Part shown: in pieces, positions 18,413 through 28,491 of the stretch
Position numbering within the stretch: position 1 is the first letter of the stretch
Layout: every line of letters starts with the position of its first letter
Assembly: GCA_018457135.1 (NCBI GenBank)
Contig: JAGGDU010000148.1
Span: 62,001-126,000 of the forward strand
Direction of reading: 5' to 3'
Length of the DNA stretch: 64,000 nucleotides
From: Trichodesmium erythraeum GBRTRLIN201
GTDB taxonomy: Bacteria > Cyanobacteriota > Cyanobacteriia > Cyanobacteriales > Microcoleaceae
Notes under the pieces: model-generated
The model's database searches: none
The model's input: only the letters and a program-made list of their open reading frames with translations
Told to the model about the DNA's origin: nothing
Translations under genes and position numbers: made by a program

Positions 18413-19852
18413 GTAGTCATCCTAATTTTATTTTTAAGTGAAAAAAACTAGCAAATGTCCTTATAAAAACAACTAATTCAATCTTATTAGAATTAGACTG
18501 AATATCTAAGGGTAAATATTCAGTCCTCACCTATCAGCTATGGCTTTTGGTGTACCATAAAAGTTTGATTTAAACCCCGGCTTTTGAGCTATACTTTATC
18601 AATTTTTTTATTAACATAAAAACTGACAAAATAGAAAATTTATGTAATTATTATCCAATCCATATTTCGGAAAAGTCAATGTATTTAAAAATATACATTA
18701 CTAAAGTATCTAATACTAAATCTAGTTTTCATACATCTGTTATTTTTATAGCCTAGGCTTTTAAGAGAAAAGAATTAAGTCAATTTTTATCAAGGGGCTT
18801 TAATAACAGGGCTTTGTATAATTTGTTTATTCTTGTATATAGTTTTTTTAAGATTCAATAAACACCATCATGAAAATTATCTTGTCAACAACAGCCATAA
18901 ACGATGGTTTCTTAAGAATAATCTTAATTTATTGACAAGATAGATTTGCCAAGAATAAGTTTTTTTCTTTCTGATGAGTAATTTAGCACTTCTTTTGCCT
19001 CCCATCTCCCCATCTCACTATAAGAAAAAGGTATTAAGTAGTTAGACAAAATTAATTACATAATTTTCTCCCCTCATTCTCTCCGATTTTTTCGTGATCC
19101 AATCGGGAAAAAGTGTCCCAGTTGATATAAGCATCTATTCCCAGGGATTAATATTTAATCAACGGCCACCAAATTTATCTCAAATTCAACTATGGCGACT
19201 CGGATATTTAAGTATTATCCTATATCCAGTTATGTACTTATAATCCCAGAAATCATACTAAACCCTACCTCATCTAAGTAATATAAATTAAATTTTCTCC
19301 CAGAGCTATAATTTTAAATTCTTCTTTTTCTTGGCATTTTTTTTCTTCATATTTTTCACCCATAAGGTTGTTCTTCTAAAGCTTTACTCTAATGATTTGC
19401 TCCTCATTCTTAAACTTTTAATGATTCTTGTAAGAGTTTTATCTGAGGTCATAATTAGCCACTCACTTTACATTTTTTCTAAGGCTTTATTGAATTGTAT
19501 TAATTATTATTAAGACTAGTTTTTGACCTGAGCTTTTTGTTGGCAATTAAATATTTGTAAAGGGCATAATTGTGATTTATGAATACGACTTTAGTTTACA
19601 ATTAATGACCAATAAATTTAGCAAAAAAGAGAATTTTGAGAGTGAAAAATATCAGATTATGACAGAATTAATTCACAACATTTATAGAGTAATATATTAT
19701 TAGTTATTTGTGTCATTAGTTTCGTATAATTACTTATCTATTCAGAATTAAATATTACTACAAAATAAAACTATCCTGATAGTTAATCTTATACTAATTT
19801 CAACCTTTTATTTAAAAGAAAAATGTTATTAATGAGAGCTGAATGCTCATAT
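18413..19852. other. Long gap holding an IS630-type remnant
   Basis: 1.4 kb between wecA and cinA. It holds an inverted repeat (TATCTTGTCAA near 18882 and TTGACAAGATA near 18935) and the transposase remnant at 19030-19550. The 60-codon open frame at 19331-19513 is on the opposite strand and is not a gene. Confidence 0.6.
19030..19550 (-). mobile_element. IS630-family transposase remnant (copy A)
   Basis: On the reverse strand a piece reads YYLDEVGFSMISGI, which aligns with the catalytic YYxDExGF segment of IS630-type DDE transposases, followed by degraded sequence with stops. The whole block is alignable at DNA level to 26695-27560 (shared stretches include TAATTTTCTCCCCTC, CCAGTTGATAT, TATCTATTCCCAG and AATTTTAAATT), with a deletion here relative to copy B. 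Confidence 0.6.
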
Positions 19853-20974
19853 CTAAGCTTGTTTTTGTTTCCAAACTTTCCAACTTGTATAAGCTAGTAA
19901 ACCTGTAGCGCTAAAAGCATAAATTGTACCGCTAGGAATACCTGAAAAAGCCATTGCTAAACTTCCGGCCCAAAGTGTTAATGAATAAATAAAAAAAACT
20001 GTCAATCTTTGGGATAAACCAGCGTCTAATAAACGATGATGTAGATGACGTTTATCTGCAATAAAAGGAGATTTACCATTTCTTAAACGGTCTAAAATTA
20101 CAGCAGACATATCTAAAATTGGTACTGCTAAAATTAGATAAGGCAAAACAACAGAAGTAACCATCGTTGTTTTTACTAAACCTATTACTCCTACTCCTGC
20201 TAAAGTAAATCCTACATAATAAGCTCCTCCATCTCCCATAAATATTTGGGCTGGATTAAAGTTATAACGAAGAAAACCTAATGTTGCACCAGCTAAAGCT
20301 GCTGCTATTAAAGCTGCTGCTGGCTGATCCATAAATATACTAACAATTAACATCATAAAAGCTGCAATACCAGAAACACCAGCAGCTAAACCGTCTACAC
20401 CATCAATCCAATTAATAGCATTTGCCATACCTACTAACCAAATCACAGTTACAGGCCAGCTGAGTAATATATCAATATGTGCTAATCCATAAAAAGGAAT
20501 AGTGAGAAATTGAATTTGTACTCCAACTACCCAGGCTATACTAGCAGCAATTATTTGCGTAAATAACCTAAATAGGGGTGATAAACCAAACAAATCATCT
20601 GCTAAGCCAATAACAAAGAAAGCTATACCACCTACTGTCACGCCCCAGATTTCAAACTCTTTTTCAGGAGGTAGAATATTACCATTAGTATCTATAAATC
20701 CTCCTAACCACCAAACAATTAAAAGTGCGATTAGACTACTAATAAAAATAGAAACTCCTCCCAAACGCACCATTGGTTGTTTATGAATTTTACGACCTCC
20801 AGGATGGTCTACAAGTCCAATTATGAGAGCAATTTTTTTGATTGTTGGTGTAGTTAAAAGTACAAGTAAAGTCGAAATAATTAAAGTAATTAAATGGTAG
20901 AAATAATTAGGTATCTGAAGTAATGGAGGATTAAGAGTTAATAATAAATTATTAATTTTTTCTATTATCATCAA
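19853..20974 (-). CDS. Undecaprenyl-phosphate sugar-1-phosphate transferase (WecA/TagO type)
   Basis: A polytopic enzyme of the MraY/WecA (PNPT) family, 373 residues and about 11 membrane segments. It transfers a sugar-1-phosphate, usually GlcNAc-1-P, from UDP-sugar to undecaprenyl phosphate at the cytoplasmic face, the first step of many surface polysaccharides. Motifs: DHPGGRKIHKQPMVRLGG (51-73), Asp126-Asp127 in LADDLFG, NAINWIDGVDGLAAG (about 185-199), FMGDGGAYYVGF, and the WecA-type HIH region here reading DKRHLHHRLLD. These fit WecA/TagO better than MraY. It lies 324 bp downstream of glyA on the same strand and could feed the glycosyltransferase cluster at 54-62 kb, though that is only inference. 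Confidence 0.88.
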   Translation of the reverse strand: MMIIEKINNLLLTLNPPLLQIPNYFYHLITLIISTLLVLLTTPTIKKIALIIGLVDHPGGRKIHKQPMVRLGGVSIFISSLIALLIVWWLGGFIDTNGNILPPEKEFEIWGVTVGGIAFFVIGLADDLFGLSPLFRLFTQIIAASIAWVVGVQIQFLTIPFYGLAHIDILLSWPVTVIWLVGMANAINWIDGVDGLAAGVSGIAAFMMLIVSIFMDQPAAALIAAALAGATLGFLRYNFNPAQIFMGDGGAYYVGFTLAGVGVIGLVKTTMVTSVVLPYLILAVPILDMSAVILDRLRNGKSPFIADKRHLHHRLLDAGLSQRLTVFFIYSLTLWAGSLAMAFSGIPSGTIYAFSATGLLAYTSWKVWKQKQA

Positions 20975-21130
20975 AATATTTTGCCACTTATTATGATATC
21001 AACTAGGTAATAATTGTAGAAAATTAAAATATTTTTTTGTCAGAGTTGGGTGCTGACACATAGTTGATTTGTTTCAAACTATAGTGCCACTCCATATTTA
21101 ATATTTAAATTTGATTAATTGAACAGTCAG

Positions 21131-21168
21131 AATTGGTAAAGACGTTGTCTAAAACGTCTCTACTAATT
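21131..21168. repeat. Short hairpin, AGACGTT/AACGTCT family
   Basis: Left arm AATTGGTAAAGACGTT (21131-21146) and right arm AACGTCTCTACTAATT (21153-21168) pair at 14 of 16 positions around a six-base loop. It lies in the 324-bp gap between glyA and wecA, which holds nothing else of note. The core resembles the palindrome at 7474 and the hairpin at 51758. Confidence 0.75.
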
Positions 21169-21298
21169 CCTAATCAAATATATAGCTTGGGAATTCAATT
21201 AAGCCTTTGAATTGGCTAGTCCATCGGTTATCTAGTTTGAGATATAGAATGAATTCTAAATTGAATTAGGATTACCTATATCTTCTATACAAAATCCT

Positions 21299-22576
21299 TT
21301 AAACTAGACTAGGAACTTTAGCCATCATATGAGGGTAAAGAGGAAAAGCTTTGCATAATGATGCTACCCTCTCTCGACACTTTTGAGCTATCCCTTCATC
21401 TTCTGGATTTTGTAATCTTTCCGCTATAATATCGCCTATTTCTATAAATTCAGTAGCTTTCATACCTCGACTTGTCATTGCTGGAGAACCCAGTCGGAGA
21501 CCACTGGTAACAAAAGGAGACTCTGGGTCAAAAGGTACAGTATTTTTATTAGCAGTAATATTTACCCCACTCATCAATTTATCTGCTTTTTTACCTGTCA
21601 TACTTACTGATCTTAGATCCACTAGCATAACGTGATTTTCCGTACCACCAGAAACTATTTTCAATTTCCGTTCTTGTAGTTGGGTTGCTAAGGCCGCAGC
21701 ATTTTCTATAACTTGGCCGGAATAAGTTTTGAATTCTGGTTTTAAAGCTTCTCCAAATGCGACTGCTTTAGCTGCAATAACATGTTCTAAAGGACCACCT
21801 TGAGTTCCAGGAAATACTGATTTGTCTAGTTTTTTCCCTAATTCTGAGTCTCGAGTAAGGATGAGACCGCCTCGTGGTCCCCTTAAAGTTTTGTGGGTGG
21901 TAGTTGTTACTACGTCACAGTGAGGGACTGGGTTAGGATGGTGGCCTGTTGCTACTAACCCAGCAATATGAGCAATGTCTGCTAATAAATAAGCTCCTAC
22001 TTCATCAGCGATCGCCCGGAATTTTTCAAAATTAATTATCTGAGAATAGGCAGAGTAACCACAAATCAGTAGTTTAGGTTTATGCTTCTTTGCTAACTCA
22101 AGAACTTGGTCATAGTCTATAGCTTCTGTTTCTTTATTTACCCCATAATGATGAGCTTTGAACCATTTACCAGAAATGTTAACTGGGGAACCATGAGTTA
22201 AATGTCCACCATGGGATAAGTCCATACCCATGATAGTGTCTCCTGGTTTTAATAAGGTCAGAAACACGGCAAGGTTGGCCTGTGCCCCAGCATGGGGTTG
22301 TACATTTGCATGGGCAGCTCCAAATAATTGTTTGGCGCGATCTATAGCTATTTGTTCGACTTCGTCTATAAATTCACAGCCACCATAGTAACGTTTACTT
22401 GGGAGACCTTCAGCATATTTGTTGGTGAGTACGGATCCTTGGGCTGCCATAACTGCAGGTGAGGTAAAGTTTTCACTAGCAATTAATTCTAGGTGGTCTT
22501 GTTGCCGTCCATATTCTTTTTGAATTATTTCTGCTACTAGGGGGTCAGTATCAGCGAGAAAGTTAGCGTTAATCAT
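21299..22576 (-). CDS. glyA: Serine hydroxymethyltransferase
   Basis: PLP enzyme interconverting serine and glycine with tetrahydrofolate, the main source of one-carbon units and important in the photorespiratory cycle. 425 residues, standard length. Motifs: the N-terminal [21 protein letters not shown], the [11 protein letters not shown] active-site segment, DIAHIAGLV, and the PLP lysine Lys229 in [14 protein letters not shown]. Cytoplasmic homodimer or tetramer. The start [14 protein letters not shown] matches homologues. No riboswitch-like structure was seen upstream. Confidence 0.97.
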
Positions 22577-22818
22577 GTTTATTATTTTTTGTAACTACAT
22601 TAAAAGTATAGTAAATGTTCTCAAGAAATATAATCGTATATGGTCAAATAATATTAAATATCTTCGTTTATTTGTACAAAAGAGCTACTAAATATTTGAC
22701 AAAATTCAATAACTATCGTATTTAAAGCTAATGTAATCACCTAATCATTAAAGGCCAAATCATAATCATCAAAATTAATAAATATTTGGATCCTTTCGTA
22801 ATTTTAGTCCTTTGATTT

Positions 22819-23790
22819 ATGAGATTAGTTGAAAGACTGATGATTTTTGGGAATCATCAGTTTTATCCTGAAATTTACTTACTCTGTTTCTTGTTTAAAA
22901 ATTTCTATAACTATGCTAATTATTTAGTTAGTCAGTCTTTGATATTTGAAAATCTTTATCATTCTGCTTCATCAGCTTCAATAAAAACACTTTCTTTTCA
23001 AAGAGACTATCAAGCAATACCGACTAAAGTCTCTCAAAAAATATTGACAACTTTATAGGGAAACAGGAATTACTTTTAAGCAGTAAAGTAAGTTGAAAAT
23101 AGAACCTATCAAAGTTTAGATATGCTCCTCGTCTTCCTGTTTATAAAAATCAAATAACAGGAATAAATATTGTAGTTGATACAAAAAAAGCTATCCGTAA
23201 GAGGCAACTTAAAACTTGGAATTATTAATTGAAGTAAAAATATAATTTATCTACAAATTATTATATCTACTTCATATCCTTCAAGTTTATATCATCTCTA
23301 GACTTAACCATAAAGTCAATTGAGGTAACTTATGAAGCCATTTAAAAATAAGACGAGCTAGAAAAAAATTCTTATACTAGTATTCATATTGAATTAAACA
23401 ATTTAGCGAAATTAACTTTTAATCAAGTCGAAATAAAACTGTTATTTATCAAGAACAGGCCGTTAAAATATATCAATCAATATTATCATAACCTTAAAAA
23501 TTTCCTGCAATCTCAAATCCGGGAAAATTAATCGAGCCTCAGGCTAAAAAAGCTTTGTAATTAAAGATGATTATCTGATCAATGATTATCTCCATAAAAT
23601 ATCTCGTTTGATTATTTATACCTTGATTAATGATTAAATAAAAAAATTGATAATTGGTCACAATGAAGGCAGGAAGGAGAAGATAAATTTAGGTAAAAAA
23701 ATTTATATTTTTTCCCAATAACACATAAGTTTCCGTGGGTTATCAGGTACATTTAGAAATAAAAATTTGATGATATAATTATGAACTTAT
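22819..23790 (+). mobile_element. TnpB (IS200/IS605-type) remnant
   Basis: The first 79 codons are intact and read as a TnpB N-terminus: MRLVERLMIFGNHQFYPEI, then LCFLFKNFYNYANYLVSQS and QAIPTKVSQKIL. After a stop at 23058 the match continues with stops and frameshifts: APRLPVYKNQITGINIVV, KNRPLKYINQYYHNLKNF (the NGRPLKSINQYYNK segment), INDYLHKISRLIIYTL, and LIIGHNEGRKEKINLGK (the VIGxNxxWKQExNxGK segment). The C-terminal zinc-finger and final RuvC part are not found. No tnpA was seen nearby. Confidence 0.8.
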
Positions 23791-24601
23791 ATCCAAAATA
23801 ACTCCGAAAAAAATAGTTACTGCATACTTGAAACATAAAATATAAATTTCCATCTGTTGCCATCTTATGTTCTGTTACTAAAAATTGAGTACAAAAATAG
23901 GGATTCCCACATATAATAGATGGAAATTTAGAACTATTAAAATGTGAGAAACAAAACTTTAGTTATCTGATAAATGTAGATAAGGGTTGAAAACAAATTG
24001 TATCATAACATCCAGATGCTACTATTGTATAACTATGTAAATTATTGCCAATTAAAACTAAAAATTTGGTGAGTATTACTGCCATATTTTGAGCTTTATA
24101 AAAACTGAGATTAAGTCATAAAAAACCAGCATAGTAGATAATTAGAGGCATAAAAAAGTACAAAAAATAATATATTAATCAGAAGTAATTGATGAAAAGT
24201 ATAGATTAATGAAATTTAGTATTTATAGATGAAACAGATATAATGCTAGGTTTAAACATAACTAATTAAATTTCAATAGCTACAAACAATAAATGAAATG
24301 AAGCTATTTTTTTTTGAGGTTAAAAGTTTATTTATTGGTGTGGTAAGTATTAAAAAATATAGCAATTCGCGCGTAGGTTGTAGTTATATTTAAGACCAAA
24401 AAAAATGGTAAATTAAATATTTTCTTATTTACAAAAAACTTAAATAACCACTTAACTATTTTCAAATAACTGCAAATATAATAAAATTATCTAATGATTT
24501 TTTTTGCTTGTAAGCAAATATTTTTAACAGTATTTTTCTCTGTGGTATTTTGAGACAATTTTGTACAATTTATCAACCATTATTTTTTTGATAAATATTA
24601 A

Positions 24602-25170
24602 TTAATTGTTGTTAAGTATTCTCGAAATTATTTCTTGAGATTTATGGTAAGTTGCTCCATCCCCAAATATTGCAAATCTTTTACCTAGTCTTTGAGTAGT
24701 GCCAAGATTTAATAAATTCTATAGTGTTTTTAGTATTTCTACTTCTCTAATTGTTGCAAAATAAATTCTTTACTTTGATAATCTAAGGTTCCATGATAAG
24801 TATGGATTTTAAATTAATTTTTTATCGCAATTTCTATTCTTTTATCTGTTTTTATCCAAGCATAACCTAATATATCTCTCCATAGAATATGACATTGGTT
24901 AAGTATAAACACTGCCAGCTTTTCAGCTTCTATTTCTAGTTGCCTTATATTTCACAATTCCTCTGGAAACTTTTTTTGAGCTTGCACTAATTCATCATTT
25001 TTCGTAGGATTCTTTTTTTTGAGTTTTTTCTAACTTATGCCCACTTCTATTTAGGTCGTTATAATAACTGTGATTAGACTCAAAAAGCACATCATATTAT
25101 TTCTTATCATAGTTTTGTAAGTCTAATAACCTCAGATAATTTTGTACCCTTAAGCACTCAATTATTTTCT
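24602..25170 (-). mobile_element. IS630-family transposase remnant (copy C)
   Basis: The reverse strand reads AEKLAVFILNQCHILWRDIL, GYAWIKTDKRIEIAIKN, HTYHGTLDYQSKEFILQQ and FAIFGDGATYHKSQEI, the order of segments seen in IS630-type transposases (GxxWxxx..RxE..., TYYGALNY, WDGAxYHxS) with the second catalytic Asp in DGATYH. Several stops and frameshifts are present, and the last catalytic Glu region is absent because the frame ends at 24602. It belongs to a different subgroup from copies A and B. Confidence 0.7.
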
Positions 25171-25493
25171 ATTTTTCTTCGTGTTAAGGCAAAAAAAATC
25201 AAGTTCCTTTTTCAGGAATAACAGTAAAAAGAGATTTGTATCGTACTGCCAGCAAAAGATTAATAAAAGAGTAATGTGGGGGTTTCTCTGAACATAATGA
25301 AAAAAGCAGCTCCCTTATATATTTGACCATAGGATAGAAGGTGTTGTAGTTTACCCAGTTAGGGTAACACCTGTAAAACCATGATATGTCTTATGTGACT
25401 ATATTGTCATGAACTATAAACCCCACACTAGCACTTCAGGTTTTGAGTGTGGGTTAAAGTAAATTAGTTTATAATAATAAAATTATAGTTAAT

Positions 25494-26102
25494 TTATTTT
25501 GTGAACTGATTTTCAACTTTTAATTCTGCCAATGGTAATTGTCCTGGTTTAGGCCAAGGGTCTTTAACTTTTTTACCAATAGCTACCATAGGACCTATTA
25601 CATAATCTTCAGGTAAATTAATCAATTCTGCTAGTTTTTCAATATCAAAACCAATCATCGGGCAGGAATCATAACCCATCGCTTTTGCTGCTAACATTAA
25701 AGTCTGCATTGCCATACCAATTGAACGTTGAGCTTCATCTCGTTGAAGCCATTCACGGTCTTTATAGAAATCGCCTGTCATACCTACCATCATGTTACTG
25801 ACTTGCTCTGGAGCATTTTTCCAATAGCGCTCAACACCTTTTCCCCAAGCTTTCATATCTGCTGTAAAAAGAATGAGTAAAGAAGCATCTGTCATTTGGG
25901 CTTGATCAAAACCAAGTTCTCGAATCTTTTGTCGTAATTCTGTATCTCGCAAAATAACAAAACGCCAATGTTGAATATTAAAACTGGTGGGAGCTTGAAT
26001 TGTTGCTTCCAAAAGCTTTTTTTCATCATCTTCTGTAATTTTATGGTTAGGATCAAAACCTTTAATAGCGCGACGCTGATAAATTGCCTCTAAAGTATCC
26101 AT
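25494..26102 (-). CDS. Nitroreductase family FMN protein
   Basis: A 202-residue flavoprotein of the nitroreductase superfamily: RRAIKGFDPNHKITEDD at the N-terminus, APTSFNIQHWRFVILRD (FMN-binding Ser/Asn/Gln), GMAMQTLMLAAKAMGYDSCPMIGFD in the middle, and VIGPMVAIGKK with basic residues for the FMN phosphate at the end. The family reduces nitro-aromatics, quinones or flavins with NAD(P)H; the physiological substrate is not evident. Closest in style to the NfnB/YodC group. Isolated gene between two IS-rich gaps. Confidence 0.88.
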   Translation of the reverse strand: MDTLEAIYQRRAIKGFDPNHKITEDDEKKLLEATIQAPTSFNIQHWRFVILRDTELRQKIRELGFDQAQMTDASLLILFTADMKAWGKGVERYWKNAPEQVSNMMVGMTGDFYKDREWLQRDEAQRSIGMAMQTLMLAAKAMGYDSCPMIGFDIEKLAELINLPEDYVIGPMVAIGKKVKDPWPKPGQLPLAELKVENQFTK

Positions 26103-26375
26103 TAAGTCAAACTCCTCTTAATAAGTTTAAAATTTAGAAACTGATTCACTAGAATGAGCTTTTAAAATTCAAGTTAAAAACTCCGTCTTGCAATTCTTAT
26201 TTTCTATGATTTTGTCACAGTTTTGTCAGATTATACCTCAAAAAAGTTGCTAAAGTTTTACAGTATTAATAATTCCAATTATTCAGTACTTGACTCGAAA
26301 GTACAAAGTTCTCCTAAAAAACTATTGACTTTAAAAGTTGAAAGTATTATAAAAATTTGCTTGCAGCATTTATAG

Positions 26376-26489
26376 TTATTTTAAGAAAGTTTTAACCTTA
26401 AGATAGCTGTCAGCCAAAGCTCGCAATAGTTCTTCCCAGAACTTTCCACTGTCTAGTAATTGACTTGTGGCAGCCAAAATATGATCCAT
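26376..26489 (-). pseudogene. Possible gene fragment, 37 codons, unknown
   Basis: The frame reads MDHILAATSQLLDSGKFW and then EELLRALADSYLKVKTFLK before TAA, and stays open for at least a dozen codons upstream of the ATG without a better start. Composition is strongly protein-like (amphipathic helix), unlike the surrounding DNA. I do not recognise it. It may be the 3' end of a lost gene or a small protein. Confidence 0.3.
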
Positions 26490-26694
26490 AAATATAAAAA
26501 GATTGGGATTTGATAAAATAGATATAAATAGAGTTGTTGGGAATGTTGTTGGGAATTAAGCCCCAAAAATGGCTATAACCCAAAACAAATCCAGGTTTAT
26601 ATTCTTTTTAAGTCTTAAAATCATGAAAAGCTTATATAGTAAAGTTTTGATAATTTTAAATTTTTCCACACCCAATAAATCTAATATTGGTGAT

Positions 26695-27560
26695 GGTAAT
26701 TAAGTAGTTAGACAAACATACTTAACATAATTTTCTCCCCTCTTCTCTCAGAATTTTTTCGTGATGTAATGAGATAAAAGTTTTCCAGTTGATATCAGTA
26801 TCTATTCCCAGCAATTCATATTAGATATCTCCAAAAAACATTCTCAAGCCCTTACCTTACTGTTCCTAAATTGGTATTTTTTGAGAGGTCTATTTAATAA
26901 ACTGCTACTAAACTTATCTCAAATTCAACTGTGGAGAATTAAGTAAGTAATTCAAAGATAGTAATTTGCCGAATTGAGCACTATTCAAGTCAATACAAAA
27001 CCCATCACTTCCATGAATAGGTGATTGATATAAAACAATCACTTTGGGTTTATTTATAGTAGAAAAAAAGTATTTATACAAGAAATAATCACATCATAAT
27101 TAATTGTCACAGTTGAAACATAACTTGCTTGATTTTTCTGCAGATTCATGATTCTATTAACATTCCGACGGTAACGATGATGGCGACTCCGAATCCTTGA
27201 GTATTTCCTATATCCTGCCAGGCACTTATAACTCCAGAAATTATAATGAACCCTACTTTGTCTAAGTAATATCAATCAATTTTTTCTCCATATCTATAAT
27301 TTTAAATTATTCTTTTTCTGAGCTTTTTTTATTCAAATTCTTCACCTATAGGGTACTCTTTCTAAAGCTTTAGACCAATGATGCGCTCCTAATTCTTAAA
27401 CTTGTAATAATTTTTATCAGAGTTTTTTTGAGGTCACAATTCTCTACTCACTTTTAATTTTTTGATAAGACTTTCTTTAATTATCTTAGTTCTTCTTTTA
27501 AGCAGTTTTTTACACGAGCTTTTATTTGGGAATTGAAATATTAGTTAAAGACCTCTTCTT
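26695..27560 (-). mobile_element. IS630-family transposase remnant (copy B)
   Basis: The reverse strand gives YYLDKVGFIIISGVISAWQ (the YYxDExGFxLxPxxxYAWQ motif), then in another frame NRIMNLQKNQASYVSTV and TINYDVIISCINTFF (the 'GxMN...SINTDxVIxxxDxF' part). It is thus longer than copy A in its centre. Stops and frameshifts are frequent. The forward DNA aligns with copy A over most of its length. Confidence 0.7.
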
Positions 27561-28212
27561 GATTACTGAATATGTATTACTACGCTTTCATATTCTGTTA
27601 TATCAAACTAATTATAAATTGTTTAACGAGTGTCTTAAAAAATCCTAACTGACTATTAAGATTTATCCTTTTGCAGCTAGTAAATAGCAACTCTAAATCA
27701 TTCTTGAAAATCACCAGTTTTATTTAATAATATAGTTATAAGCCCTGCTCCTTTTGCTTTTTGTATTCAGCATAAGTGCCTTCTCGTCGCCAATATTTTT
27801 CACTTTTCAGATAGGATTTTTATAGTATAATGTACTCTTTGACGTACTTGATACTTTAGACCTTTTATTTAACTTAAAAATATATCACCTATTTTCAAGT
27901 AAATATAATAATTGAAAGAAAAGATTAGGAATATTTTGTCTTGAATCAGAAAAAAATAATAAAACAAAGGATTAGTATACAGGATTTTTTTTATTTTTCA
28001 AGCTATGTATATGGTTATTGGAAGCATTAAAATACTTACTAAATGGCAACTATACTGAAGCTGATTAAGGATTCTGGATCTAGATTTATAAATTTGGAAA
28101 TTTCTTAAGATATTTATTGAATTAGCATTTCATTTAATAGTTTAGTATTACAACTACTGAAGAGCCATAATTAGATATTTAAGTTCATAAACATTTCCAT
28201 ATTTGATAATAT

Positions 28213-28365
28213 TTATATAGCAGTTTTATCAAAGGGTTGTCACGATTCAAAAAAAACAGAAATTAACTCCAAAACTTTTACCCATTTTCCCAAATCATCA
28301 AAATCACAATCCTAAAAAGTTGCCAGATTTTGAAGAAGGTAAAAATAGGACTACTATATGTATTT
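28213..28365. repeat. Dispersed repeat, copy 1
   Basis: About 130 bp align with 31962-32090: shared order TATCAAA-(c/g)G-(a/g)TTGTCA, CAGAAAT(A/T)A, TCCAAAACT, AGATTTTG, ACTATAT. Divergence is considerable (roughly a quarter of positions). Unknown origin; both copies lie a few hundred bases from gene ends. Confidence 0.55.
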
Positions 28366-28491
28366 TTCCTTTGAAAAATAACTATTTCCTAAATTGTTTT
28401 AAAATACTTAAGTAAGGTATTTAGAAACATTTCAGTTCCATTTGTAAGATACACTTCCACTCCAAATTCAGTAACTTGTAGAATTCTGGTT

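Larger units (their letters stand above)
22577..25493. other. 2.9-kb insertion-sequence graveyard
   Basis: No intact gene. Two decayed transposase genes are readable (22819-23790 forward and 24602-25170 reverse). The DNA between them (23800-24600) shows nothing I can assign. GC is very low. Confidence 0.7.
26103..28491. other. 2.4-kb gap: small ORF, IS630-type remnant, dispersed repeat
   Basis: Contains a 37-codon reverse-strand frame (26376-26489), the transposase remnant at 26695-27560 and one copy of a dispersed repeat (28213-28365). The rest is AT-rich and unassigned. Confidence 0.6.
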
